Positions 36,309 to 45,146 of a stretch of DNA of 54,546 nt are shown here, piece by piece. The DNA is taken from positions 1-54,546 of the forward strand of contig JAWUXY010000006.1 in the NCBI GenBank assembly GCA_034111105.1, in the 5' to 3' direction. The notes beneath the pieces are model-generated. The model was not told the DNA's origin. It searched no databases and saw nothing but the letters and a program-made list of their open reading frames with translations. Numbering within the stretch: position 1 is the stretch's first letter; every line of letters starts with the position of its first letter. The position numbers and the translations under genes are program-made. The DNA comes from Bermanella sp034111105 (GTDB lineage: Bacteria > Pseudomonadota > Gammaproteobacteria > Pseudomonadales > Oceanobacteraceae).

Positions 36309-36453
36309 TATACTTCTTATCACTTGGAAACACCTAGACAGCCACAAGCTAAACAGGGCTTAAACACCAAAAGTGTTAAAAGCAGACATGAATCACCACA
36401 AGTGAATCAACTTTTCCAAGTCACGACACATTTATTACTTCAAGAGAGTCACC
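36309..36453 (+). promoter_or_regulatory. Candidate structured leader of leuA
   Basis: A -10-like TATACT at 36309-36314 would place the transcript start near 36321. The 5' end ACTTGGAAA (36322-36330) is fully complementary to TTTCCAAGT at 36413-36421, just before the leuA ribosome binding site (AAGAGAG). Enclosed between them are three small dyads: AAGC/GCTT near 36346-36361, AACAC-CAAAA-GTGTT at 36363-36377 and TCAC-CACAA-GTGA at 36393-36405. The same 5' bases (CACTTG, 36321-36326) can alternatively pair with CAAGTG at 36399-36404. No U-run terminator is present, so any control would be translational or by stability. Confidence 0.4.
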
Positions 36454-38121
36454 ATGTTTGATCACAGCAAGTACCGCCCTTTTGCCGCCATTCAAAAAGC
36501 AAATCGCAAATGGCCTGCAAACAGTATTCAATGTGCACCTAAGTGGTGTGCCGTGGATCTGCGTGACGGTAATCAAGCTCTGATTGAACCTATGAATGTG
36601 TCGCAGAAACAACAAATGTGGCAGCTATTAGTCGACATCGGCTTTAAGGATATTGAAGTCGGTTTTCCGAGCGCCTCACAAACAGATTTTGACTTTGTCC
36701 GCTGGCTGATCGAAGAAAATCAGATCCCTGATGACGTAACCATTCAAGTATTAGTACAAGCACGGGATGAGTTGATCGAGCGCACATATGAGTCTTTGAT
36801 CGGCGCGAAGCAAGCAATTGTTCATGTTTATAATTCAACATCACCCGTGCAGCGTAAAAAAGTCTTTAACTTGGACAAGCAAGGCATCAAAGACATCGCG
36901 ATTAATGGTGCAAAAAAAGTAGCCAGTGAAGCGGTAAAATTTCCACAAACAAAATGGACATTCCAATACAGCCCTGAAAGCTTTTCGAGCACAGAAACCG
37001 ATTTTGCGATCGAGGTATGCAACGCTGTCATTGATGTATGGCAGCCAACGCCTGACAACAAAACCATTATCAACTTACCAGCAACGGTCGAATGCGCAGG
37101 CCCCAATGTATTTGCCGACCAAGTTGAAACATTCTGCGAAGGCGTTCATCAACGTGAGAACGTCGTAATCAGTATTCATACCCACAATGATCGTGGCTGC
37201 GCAGTAGCCGCGGCAGAGATGGCTATTTTAGCTGGCGCAGACCGAATAGAAGGCACTTTAATGGGTAATGGTGAGCGCACTGGCAACATGGATTTAATCA
37301 CCATGGCCATGAACTTATACAGCCAAGGCATTGACCCTGAAGTGGATTTATCCGATGCCAAGCGCATTACCCGCACCGTTGAAGAATGCACTAACATTCC
37401 AACCCATGCGCGCCATCCTTGGATGGGCGATTTGGTTTACACCGCCTTCAGTGGTTCACATCAAGACGCCATTAAAAAATGCTTAGCCGTTCAAACCGAA
37501 AGCGAACCGTGGGACGTGGCGTATTTGCCAATTGACCCTCGCGACATTGGGCGCGATTACCAATCTGTTATTCGTGTGAACAGTCAAAGCGGTAAAGGTG
37601 GGGTTGCTTACATCTTAGAGCATGAATTTGGCATTCAACTTCCCCGCTGGATGCAAATTGACCTAAGCCAAAAAGTGCAAGCGGCAAGTGAAGGCAATGG
37701 TGAAATATCATCACAACGCATTCATGAAATCTTCCAACAGGAATATTTAGCCACAAGTGGCCCGCTGTCATTGATAGATTATGACATTCAAGCAAAGGGC
37801 AAAGACGGCAACAAACGTATGCATGTTCAATTGCAAAGCCATCAAGAAAATTTGATGATCGAAAGCCACAGCGATGGTGCACTTGAGGCATTCTGCCAAG
37901 CCCTAGCTCAACACTTAAATATCAATATTGATGTGATGCAGTACAGCCAAAGCGCCCTTGGAACCCATACACAAGCCCAAGCACTGGCTAGCCTCGAAAT
38001 GAATATTGACGGCCAACTGTACAAAGCATGCGCCATCGAACAAGACAGCCTTAAAGCGAGCTTTATAGCCATAGTGACTGCATGTAATAAATGCTTAGCA
38101 ACTCAGGCATTAGTCGCCTAA
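36454..38121 (+). CDS. leuA: 2-isopropylmalate synthase
   Basis: It condenses acetyl-CoA with 2-ketoisovalerate, the first step of leucine synthesis. The N-terminal TIM barrel has VDLRDGNQALIEPM (R37, D38 catalytic/metal) and HTHNDRGCAVAAAEMA with the metal histidines; the C-terminal part (from about 430) is the leucine-sensing LeuA dimer domain. At 555 residues it is of the longer type found in Pseudomonas and actinobacteria. AAGAGAG precedes the ATG. Unlike in Escherichia coli it is not in the leuCDB operon but about 7 kb away, beside an Lrp-type gene. Confidence 0.96.
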   Translation: MFDHSKYRPFAAIQKANRKWPANSIQCAPKWCAVDLRDGNQALIEPMNVSQKQQMWQLLVDIGFKDIEVGFPSASQTDFDFVRWLIEENQIPDDVTIQVLVQARDELIERTYESLIGAKQAIVHVYNSTSPVQRKKVFNLDKQGIKDIAINGAKKVASEAVKFPQTKWTFQYSPESFSSTETDFAIEVCNAVIDVWQPTPDNKTIINLPATVECAGPNVFADQVETFCEGVHQRENVVISIHTHNDRGCAVAAAEMAILAGADRIEGTLMGNGERTGNMDLITMAMNLYSQGIDPEVDLSDAKRITRTVEECTNIPTHARHPWMGDLVYTAFSGSHQDAIKKCLAVQTESEPWDVAYLPIDPRDIGRDYQSVIRVNSQSGKGGVAYILEHEFGIQLPRWMQIDLSQKVQAASEGNGEISSQRIHEIFQQEYLATSGPLSLIDYDIQAKGKDGNKRMHVQLQSHQENLMIESHSDGALEAFCQALAQHLNINIDVMQYSQSALGTHTQAQALASLEMNIDGQLYKACAIEQDSLKASFIAIVTACNKCLATQALVA

Positions 38122-38212
38122 CGCCCTAGTTTCAAGTATTACGCGGGGGAACATGCATTTCTACATTTTCATTCTATTCTAAGTATATAAGCCATACTTT
38201 CAGGATCGAATC

Positions 38213-40129
38213 ATGTGGAATGCGCTCCCCATACGAATAAAGCTTTCCATCGTCATCGGAGGTGCCTTACTTGTTAGCCTAATCGCCTCAACACTCATCA
38301 GCAACAGCGCCATGCGTGACATGGTAATGAGTCGAATTCAAGAGCAAGAAATTCCAGCATCCCTTAACGCGGTCGCTAACGCCATTGAAAAGGAAATCAA
38401 TATTCCTATTTCGATTTCAAAAGCGATGGCACAAAATCATTTCACTAATGAATGGTTAGCCCAAGGTGAATCAGAAGAAAGCCTCAGCAGTGTCATTGCT
38501 TACCTAAAAAACATGCAAAGCCAGAACAACGCCATCACATCATTTATTGTTTCGGGTAACACCAAAAATTATTACACCGCACAAGGTTTATCACGCCAGG
38601 TCAGCCAGCCTAATGATGGCTGGTTTTTCAATTTCTTAAGCAGTAAAAAAGAATATTCGCTTGATATTGATCTCGACGCCAAGCTAGACAAGCTGGCGCT
38701 GTTTATCAATTATCGTACCCAAGATGGCAAATCCATTACGGGTATCGGTATGGGCATCAACCAAGTTACTGACTTAATTAAATCCTATAAAATTGGTGAA
38801 GACGGTTTGGTTTTTATCACCAATACAAAAGGTGAAATTCAAATTCACCCTAACGAAAAAGTAACCGCAGGGACCGCCATTGACACACTAATGAAAGACA
38901 GTGTCAGCGCAAAGCTTTTAAACAAAGAACAAATAACAATTTTTGAAACACATTCAGCAAAAGACAGCATCTTAGCGGCCAAATATTTACCTGCATTAGA
39001 TTGGTATGTGGTTGTCGATATTCCAACCGAAGAGATACAAGGCCCTATTAACGCGTCATCATTAAGCCTAATTCTATTAAATTTATTAGTAGCCGCCGTT
39101 TTAATTGTCATTGGTTTATGGGTGGCCATGGGCGTGGCGAAACCAGTACACCGAGCATCGGAGATGCTCAACCAGATAGCATCAGGGGATGCGGATTTAA
39201 CTCGACAAATGCCAGTTGATACACAAGATGAAGTCGGTCAGCTCGCCAAATCATTTAATCACTTTGTAAGTCAATTAAGAGTCCTGATTCAATCGGTTGG
39301 CGACACCGCTCTTGAAGTAAACGGCACCGCATCTGAACTAAACCAATCTGCATCTAAAACCGAAAAAAATACAGAAAACCAACAACAAAGTGTCGATATG
39401 GTGGCCGCTGCAATCAATGAAATGGGCGCAACCGTACAAGAGATTGCACAAAATGCTAACGAAACCGCAAACGCGGCTAAACAAGCTAGCAAACAAAGCC
39501 AAGAAGGCCAAACCGTCGTTAACCATACCGTCACCGGTATAAATAGTTTATTTGAAAAAATGCAAACGGCATCAAAAGTCATCGCCACTCTCGCCAACGA
39601 TGTGGGCGAAATCACCAACGTACTTGCTGTCATCAAGGGCATTTCGGAGCAGACTAATTTACTCGCTCTTAACGCTGCCATTGAAGCCGCCCGCGCGGGT
39701 GAGCATGGCCGAGGCTTTGCCGTCGTCGCCGATGAAGTACGCACACTCTCACAACGTACACATGAATCGACAGAAGAAATTAATTCGATGGTCTTAAAAC
39801 TTCAAAACGGTGCACAAGATGCGGTTAGCGCCATGAACAGTGGTATCGAAACCGCTAAAGACTCGGTTGAAAGCGCAGATACCGCAGGAGGGTTCCTATT
39901 AAAGATAACAGACTCCATTGGCGCCATCATGGACTTAAGTATACAAGTGGCAACCGCAACGGAAGAGCAAAGCTCAGTGGTTAACGAGCTTAATAATCAC
40001 ATTTTAAATATCAAAACCATGTCAGACGATACCGCCCAAGAAACAAAAACGATCAATGATCAATGCCGAAACTTAACTGGTTCTTCTGGGCGCCTGACAA
40101 ACATGGTCTCTCAATTCAAGCTAAAATAG
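38213..40129 (+). CDS. Methyl-accepting chemotaxis protein
   Basis: A 638-residue chemoreceptor. A membrane helix (about 12-33) is followed by a Cache-like periplasmic sensor (about 40-275, with GEDGLVFITNTKGEIQIHP). A second helix (about 283-306), a HAMP domain (about 307-360) and the cytoplasmic signalling coil follow. The conserved hairpin tip reads ISEQTNLLALNAAIEAARAG (about 485-504), and FAVVADEVRTLSQRT follows. It lacks a C-terminal CheR/CheB pentapeptide. Ligand unknown. AGGAT precedes the ATG. It is ended by the hairpin at 40147-40176. Confidence 0.93.
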   Translation: MWNALPIRIKLSIVIGGALLVSLIASTLISNSAMRDMVMSRIQEQEIPASLNAVANAIEKEINIPISISKAMAQNHFTNEWLAQGESEESLSSVIAYLKNMQSQNNAITSFIVSGNTKNYYTAQGLSRQVSQPNDGWFFNFLSSKKEYSLDIDLDAKLDKLALFINYRTQDGKSITGIGMGINQVTDLIKSYKIGEDGLVFITNTKGEIQIHPNEKVTAGTAIDTLMKDSVSAKLLNKEQITIFETHSAKDSILAAKYLPALDWYVVVDIPTEEIQGPINASSLSLILLNLLVAAVLIVIGLWVAMGVAKPVHRASEMLNQIASGDADLTRQMPVDTQDEVGQLAKSFNHFVSQLRVLIQSVGDTALEVNGTASELNQSASKTEKNTENQQQSVDMVAAAINEMGATVQEIAQNANETANAAKQASKQSQEGQTVVNHTVTGINSLFEKMQTASKVIATLANDVGEITNVLAVIKGISEQTNLLALNAAIEAARAGEHGRGFAVVADEVRTLSQRTHESTEEINSMVLKLQNGAQDAVSAMNSGIETAKDSVESADTAGGFLLKITDSIGAIMDLSIQVATATEEQSSVVNELNNHILNIKTMSDDTAQETKTINDQCRNLTGSSGRLTNMVSQFKLK

Positions 40130-40146
40130 GACTGACTTTTGTTCGC

Positions 40147-40176
40147 AAATAAAACCCAGTTAATTGGGTTTTATTT
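40147..40176. terminator. Bidirectional terminator between chemoreceptor and MFS genes
   Basis: AAATAAAACCCA pairs perfectly with TGGGTTTTATTT around a six-base loop. Because the genes converge, the T-rich 3' arm serves the plus strand and the A-rich arm gives T on the minus strand. It overlaps the MFS stop codon by two bases. Confidence 0.8.
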
Positions 40177-41359
40177 AAGTAAACGCTTTAAAGCCCAGTA
40201 AATGCTTGCCCTTTATCATCAAAATAAAGGTTAAACATATAAAAACACCACCGATAAAAAATAAACTGCTTGGCACATTTAAGCCCTGTGCGATCGCGCC
40301 CGCCAGCACACCCGCCATTGCAGACACTACTTGCGAAATAATCGTATAAATACTCATCACTCGCCCGCGAATCGCCACAGGCGTAACATGTTGCAGCCCA
40401 CCTACAATAAAGCTCACAATCATACCCGCTAGCGACGTGCCAATTATTAAGACAGCGCAACTAAGCCAAACATTCGTAATACCGCCTATTAATACAAGCG
40501 ATGAACCACACACAAAAAGCAACATAATAATTGAGCGCCCAATTGGCACATACGATTTAAGCTTCATGGCCGCAACGCCGCCAATAATTAACGACAATGC
40601 AATCAAACCTAAATATTGTCCTTTTTGCTGATCATCTAAGCCTAATTGTGTTTCAGCTATTTGTGGCAATACAACTTGCATTGGCCCCATCATGAGATAA
40701 CCAATAATGGCTGCAAACAATAACTGGGCGATTACAGGTGTTCGCTTCATTTGTTCAAAACATTCTGCCCATTCTTGTTTTAATTTTTCATGGGATAATC
40801 GTTTATGAACATTAGGGGCATTAACCAACAGTAAGCTAGATAAAATAAACATACCAATACTTAAACCCGCAACGCCTTGCCAATCAAGCCAAGCTTGCAC
40901 CTGTGTAATAATAATAGGCGCCAAACCAAATCCCAACATCACCAACAAATTAAAGGTAATCGTTGCTTGCGCTAACTGATCGCCTTTAACATAGTTACCC
41001 ATTGACGATAGCCGTGCGGGTGCTACAAATGCCCAACCTATACCAATAGAAAAACTTGATAATAAAAAAAATGCGATTGCATAGTTAGGTTTAAATACCA
41101 TCACGCACAACATACCGAGTGCGCCAACGATGAAAAAATTCTGCGCTATTAGCAATACACGTTTAGGGCTGTATCGATCTATATACGCGCCAGCAATCCA
41201 ACCAAAAAACACTGGGGGGCCAAAACAAAAACCATAGGCTAAACCCGCTAATGATGACGACTCAAACTCAGCTAAACTATACAAAATGGCCGTATAATTA
41301 ACCATGTGCCCTGCTACAAATGCTAAAAAACAGGACATATAAAAAATAATTAATTTCAT
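40175..41359 (-). CDS. MFS transporter
   Basis: A 394-residue inner-membrane protein with about 12 predicted helices. The cytosolic loop GAYIDRYSPKRVLL between helices 2 and 3 is the MFS signature in degenerate form. It resembles the MFS exporter group that includes siderophore and drug exporters, but no substrate can be read from sequence. AAGGTG precedes its ATG. It lies 46 bases after the heme-propeller gene on the same strand, behind a long hairpin, so it is probably the last gene of that operon. Confidence 0.83.
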   Translation of the reverse strand: MKLIIFYMSCFLAFVAGHMVNYTAILYSLAEFESSSLAGLAYGFCFGPPVFFGWIAGAYIDRYSPKRVLLIAQNFFIVGALGMLCVMVFKPNYAIAFFLLSSFSIGIGWAFVAPARLSSMGNYVKGDQLAQATITFNLLVMLGFGLAPIIITQVQAWLDWQGVAGLSIGMFILSSLLLVNAPNVHKRLSHEKLKQEWAECFEQMKRTPVIAQLLFAAIIGYLMMGPMQVVLPQIAETQLGLDDQQKGQYLGLIALSLIIGGVAAMKLKSYVPIGRSIIMLLFVCGSSLVLIGGITNVWLSCAVLIIGTSLAGMIVSFIVGGLQHVTPVAIRGRVMSIYTIISQVVSAMAGVLAGAIAQGLNVPSSLFFIGGVFICLTFILMIKGKHLLGFKAFT

Positions 41360-41369
41360 CGAACACCTT

Positions 41370-41395
41370 AAGTGGGAGCATGATGCTGCCCACTT
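41370..41395 (-). other. Strong hairpin just upstream of the MFS ribosome binding site
   Basis: AAGTGGG-AGCAT-G-ATGCT-G-CCCACTT is an almost perfect 12-bp stem with one bulged base. No U-run follows on either strand, so it is not a terminator. On the minus strand it ends directly next to AAGGTG, the ribosome binding site of the MFS gene. It may influence message stability or translation of that gene. Confidence 0.6.
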
Positions 41396-41405
41396 ATAAA
41401 ATGAT

Positions 41406-43187
41406 TTAATTCAAAACAGGGTCAAGCACAATTAAAGTGGGTTGCGCATCTTCAATATGCCAACTAGGAAAGCTTGAGTTAGTGGTAAACACTTGGCCAT
41501 TAGGGGCAATTTCAACATCACGCGTAAATGTAACACGCTTTGGCATAGGGTAATGCTGCCAACGTTTTTCGCGATAATAATATGCATATAAGGCATCACT
41601 TGTATTACCGTTCACCCAAATAATTTGACGCTGCTTATCAATATTGAGTGAGTATGGCGTCTCACTACCAATGGGTTTGACGGGGATGTCAAAGTATTCA
41701 AACGTTTCTTTATATTGATCGAAGCGTACAATTTTTGATTCAGGAAAAGCCGCGATCCAAATACCGCCCTGATCATCAACACGCAAACGACGAGGGCCAT
41801 GAAAGGGTGTGTCGTACATTTTAATTTCATGCGTCTGCGGATCAATACGCCCAATACTATCGGCATGTAGACGTGCAAACCAAATACCACCGTCAGGCGC
41901 AATATCCAACCCGTAGGGTAACGGCACACCAGTAGAATCCCGATCAACTGCCGCCCAATTTGCAACGGGTAGCCCCCAACTCATCAGTTTTAGCAATACA
42001 CCCATTAAGTTAACAGTGATGGTTTCCTTAAATGAACGGCTTGGTAAATCAAATAACTCAAACTGCTGACGACTACGATCAAACATGCCCACTTGATTAG
42101 ATAGAGCCAAGGTAAACCACACATTATCATTCGCGTCGATTCGTAAGGTATGAGGGTAATAACCGTCATCCATTAAATGGTTTTTCAATTCTTTTGTTTC
42201 AGGATTAAACTCAATAATTCTTTGCTGATACGATGCCGTAATAAAGATACGACCATCAACAGGACTTTGTGCGAATGAATGTATGCCTGCAAATGTTTCA
42301 TGTTTAGGGAATTCTTTTAATCGTGCACCAAGCAAACCACCTAGCTGATCCCCTTTTTCTCTGGGCAACTTATACACACGATACTCACCCGTATCAGGGT
42401 TAACTTCATATATGCGATCTTGTAAATTATCACCGATATAAACTAGGCCATTTGAATGGTATAGCAAGTCATGCATTTGAGAAAAACTATCACCGATCGG
42501 CCATTCTTTTATTTGTACTTGACTTAAGTAGCCATCCCAATGAGTACCTGATTTGACTTTAGTTGGGTCAGCATTTAAGTTTCCATATTTTTCGTGTAGC
42601 AATTTTGGTAGTGAATCTTGTGCATCGTCGGCTAAGCGAGCACCATAATTAACCATCCGATAAATGGTTTCATCCCATTCTTGAATGCTACGATCACGTC
42701 TTAGATACATAGAACCCTGCTGATGGCAAAAACCGCATTGCATGATGTAATGCTTTTTTAAACCTTCTTCTAAATCCAATGCAGCCAACCATGTGTTTGC
42801 AGGACGCGATGCCGCTAATAAAATAGGGTCTAGCTGTTTTTCCATCGTCACCACCCAATCCTCATCAGCTGGCATTTCAATAGTGACGTCTTTGTAATCG
42901 GGTTTTCTGATACGATAGCGAACCATATCATTGCCTAAGCCAGTAAAGGCTGTGCGTCCGTTTTTATTGGTAAATTGTGATTGCGTCAACGTTGAACGGC
43001 TCATCACCCCAACGGGTGGATAGCCACTGTCACTGCGATCAAGGGTAAACCCAGAAACTGGTGTTTGGCTCACCATAACAACGGATAACGGGTTCCCGCT
43101 TTTATCCTTTACAACCACATCAGCGGCAATACTGATTTGGCTCAACAGCGCACACAACGTGATTACAATTATTGGATGTATATTCAT
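41406..43187 (-). CDS. Exported heme-c / beta-propeller protein (Vgb-like)
   Basis: A 593-residue protein with a signal peptide (about 1-21, SIAADV). Residues 22-120 look like an Ig-like carboxypeptidase-regulatory domain. Residues 121-215 contain one c-type heme site, C151-G-F-C-H155, with nearby methionines that could ligate the iron. From about 225 to the end a repeated pattern (GLVYIGDNLQDRIYEVNPDTG, NVWFTLALSNQVGMFD, GIWFARLHADSIGRIDPQTH, GIWIAAFPESKIVRFD) marks a virginiamycin-B-lyase/NHL-like beta-propeller. A periplasmic redox or binding role is inferred; the substrate is unknown. Lyase activity is not assumed. It overlaps the SDR gene upstream by ATGA. Confidence 0.75.
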   Translation of the reverse strand: MNIHPIIVITLCALLSQISIAADVVVKDKSGNPLSVVMVSQTPVSGFTLDRSDSGYPPVGVMSRSTLTQSQFTNKNGRTAFTGLGNDMVRYRIRKPDYKDVTIEMPADEDWVVTMEKQLDPILLAASRPANTWLAALDLEEGLKKHYIMQCGFCHQQGSMYLRRDRSIQEWDETIYRMVNYGARLADDAQDSLPKLLHEKYGNLNADPTKVKSGTHWDGYLSQVQIKEWPIGDSFSQMHDLLYHSNGLVYIGDNLQDRIYEVNPDTGEYRVYKLPREKGDQLGGLLGARLKEFPKHETFAGIHSFAQSPVDGRIFITASYQQRIIEFNPETKELKNHLMDDGYYPHTLRIDANDNVWFTLALSNQVGMFDRSRQQFELFDLPSRSFKETITVNLMGVLLKLMSWGLPVANWAAVDRDSTGVPLPYGLDIAPDGGIWFARLHADSIGRIDPQTHEIKMYDTPFHGPRRLRVDDQGGIWIAAFPESKIVRFDQYKETFEYFDIPVKPIGSETPYSLNIDKQRQIIWVNGNTSDALYAYYYREKRWQHYPMPKRVTFTRDVEIAPNGQVFTTNSSFPSWHIEDAQPTLIVLDPVLN

Positions 43188-44134
43188 GACCTTGTGTACT
43201 CCTTTTCACTTTCTTCAAGAAACGCAAAGAATGCTTGTTCAGTATTTTTTTCGGGCTGATGCAAAAATATTTGTTTTATTTTTTTATTACTTAAAACTGG
43301 GCGATACTCAATGAATTTAACTTGCTCAGGGCCATACTGAGATAAGCCCAACGGCTTTAAAAGTGCCAGCGCTGCTCGTAAAAACCAAGAAGGTATCGCA
43401 AGATAAGGTTTATTCAAATAATGCGCTATTTGCTTAAGCGTTAACGTACCATCGCCTGCTACGTTAAACACACCTTCTACTTTTGTTTTAGCGGCCTCTA
43501 TTAAATACGCAACAAGATCGTCCACCCAAATAATAACAAAAGGAGAATCTGAACCGGTTATTCCCATAATCTTATTCTTACTAAACATATTAGTAATTGG
43601 ATTATTAAAATTCGGGCCAAGCACCGTGCCAGGTCTTAGTACCACCTGTTTCAACTCTGGATTGCGCATGCGATAACGTGCCAACATTTCCTCTACTTGA
43701 CGCTTATGAGAAGAATAAAAATAATCTTCATTGCCTCTTACTGGCATATCTTCTGTCAACCACTCAGGGTTATCTTGCCAATAGCCATAAGCGGCACCAC
43801 TTGATGTAACCACTATTTTTTTTACGCCCGACTCAATTGATGCATCTAATAGCGCCTGTGTCGCCACGACATCAATATCAAATGCGTCTTCACGGGACAT
43901 GGATTCTGGTAATTGAATAATGGACGCCAAATGAATAATGACATCAGGGCAAATATCTTTAACCCAGTTTATAAACTGCGCATCGCGTACATCAAAAACT
44001 TTATGAGTACTAACGGTATCTGGCTTTAAATCTTCCAATGCAGTGGTATACAATTCAACCTGTTTATCGTGCTGAAAAAAATCAACCAAACGCGAGCCAA
44101 TATCCCCTGCGGCCCCCGTAATTAAAATCCTCAT
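43184..44134 (-). CDS. NAD-dependent epimerase/dehydratase (extended SDR)
   Basis: A 316-residue cytosolic SDR. The dinucleotide motif is GAAGDIG (7-13), the catalytic residues are S111/S112 (VTSSGAAYG) and Y140-x3-K144 (YSSHK), and LRPGTVLGP follows in the substrate region. This is the fold of sugar epimerases and of 3-beta-hydroxysteroid dehydrogenase-like enzymes; the substrate is not evident. It overlaps the symporter gene upstream and the propeller gene downstream by ATGA each, so the three proteins are made together. Confidence 0.85.
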   Translation of the reverse strand: MRILITGAAGDIGSRLVDFFQHDKQVELYTTALEDLKPDTVSTHKVFDVRDAQFINWVKDICPDVIIHLASIIQLPESMSREDAFDIDVVATQALLDASIESGVKKIVVTSSGAAYGYWQDNPEWLTEDMPVRGNEDYFYSSHKRQVEEMLARYRMRNPELKQVVLRPGTVLGPNFNNPITNMFSKNKIMGITGSDSPFVIIWVDDLVAYLIEAAKTKVEGVFNVAGDGTLTLKQIAHYLNKPYLAIPSWFLRAALALLKPLGLSQYGPEQVKFIEYRPVLSNKKIKQIFLHQPEKNTEQAFFAFLEESEKEYTRS

Positions 44135-45036
44135 AAGGCAACCTTTTTATTATTTTTATTCATTTTAATTCGACAAAAAGCAGCAAATGTAAGCCCAGAA
44201 ACAATATGCCACGTCCCCCAAAATGCACTAATTAATGCCATGCCATATTCGGCATTAAACTGCGTAAAAACAATGGCAATAGCAAGTGACGAGTTTTGCA
44301 TACCAACTTCTAGCGTCACCGCTTTTTTATCCTCTAGATTAAGTTTTGCTGCATTTGAAGAAAAATACCCTATGGCTAATGCCAATGCGTTGTGCGCTAA
44401 AACAACGCTAAATAACATGAAAAAATGATTCAAAAAGTGTTCTTGATTACGCCACAATGCAACAAAAATAAACACAACCAATGCCAGTAAGCTTAAATAC
44501 TTCAAAATGCTATGTAGCCATTTAGCCAGTACAGGTAAATATTGCTGAATAACAAAACCCAGTAATAATGGTATGGCCAACACTATGAACAACGATTTTA
44601 AAATATCAAAACCATTCACATTCACGTCAAGTAACAATTGATTGGCGACCGGATTTAAGCCCGCCCAAAAGACAAAATTAATCGGTAACATTACAACAGC
44701 GACCATGCTCGATACCGCAGTGATCGAAATAGACAAGGCAGTATTACCACCCGAAAGGTGCGTAATGAAATTTGATAAAGCACCGCCCGGACAAGCTGCA
44801 ACAAGTATCATCCCAAGCTCAACACCCGCAGGTAAATCGAGCAGCAATGTCAGTAAACAAGTAAAAGCCGGTAATAATAAAAACTGAGCAAACAAACCAA
44901 TTAAGGGCGCTTTGGGGGTTTGCACGACACGCAAAAAATCTTTAGGCCGAATATCCAGTGCCAACCCAAGTACCATCATTGCCAAGGTAAGGCTAAGCAT
45001 CCATTGCTGCGCTGCATCGTAATGAATTTCGGTCAT
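44131..45036 (-). CDS. BASS family (bile acid:Na+ symporter-like) transporter
   Basis: An inner-membrane protein of 301 residues with about nine helices. Motifs of the SBF/BASS family are PKDFLRVVQTPKAPLIGLFA, the VAACPGGALSNFITHLSGGN crossover region and GMQNSSLAIAI in the second repeat. Family members move bile acids, pantothenate, pyruvate or other organic anions with sodium. I set the start at 45036, where GGGAAG precedes ATG; an upstream TTG is less likely. It is the first gene of a coupled set with the SDR and heme-propeller proteins, downstream of an AraC gene. Confidence 0.85.
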   Translation of the reverse strand: MTEIHYDAAQQWMLSLTLAMMVLGLALDIRPKDFLRVVQTPKAPLIGLFAQFLLLPAFTCLLTLLLDLPAGVELGMILVAACPGGALSNFITHLSGGNTALSISITAVSSMVAVVMLPINFVFWAGLNPVANQLLLDVNVNGFDILKSLFIVLAIPLLLGFVIQQYLPVLAKWLHSILKYLSLLALVVFIFVALWRNQEHFLNHFFMLFSVVLAHNALALAIGYFSSNAAKLNLEDKKAVTLEVGMQNSSLAIAIVFTQFNAEYGMALISAFWGTWHIVSGLTFAAFCRIKMNKNNKKVAL

Positions 45037-45100
45037 TGCCACTTCCCAATATCTGATTAAGCCACTGTAAAGCAAATAGCTTTATTAAATACTGACTAAA

Positions 45101-45131
45101 GAGGTCAATAATTGGCATGGGGAGTCAATTT
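45101..45131. promoter_or_regulatory. Direct repeats upstream of the BASS operon, candidate AraC sites
   Basis: GAGGTCAAT (45101) and GGAGTCAAT (45121) are spaced 20 bases apart on the plus strand, a two-turn helical phasing typical of AraC/XylS half-sites. The 10-mer GAGTCAATTT at 45122-45131 occurs again at 46197-46206, just upstream of the AraC gene start. Both lie at the two promoters expected to be controlled. Confidence 0.5.
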
Positions 45132-45146
45132 TTAGTGAAAATCACT

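Noticed and set aside
36388..36405. Mini open frame (M-N-H-H-K) in the leuA leader as an attenuator peptide
   Set aside because: It has no leucine codons and no clear ribosome binding site, and no terminator follows.
39289..39744. 151-codon antisense frame inside the first chemoreceptor, with a similar one at 46522-46815
   Set aside because: Both mirror the conserved chemoreceptor signalling tip; similarity between them reflects the real genes, not a shared antisense gene.
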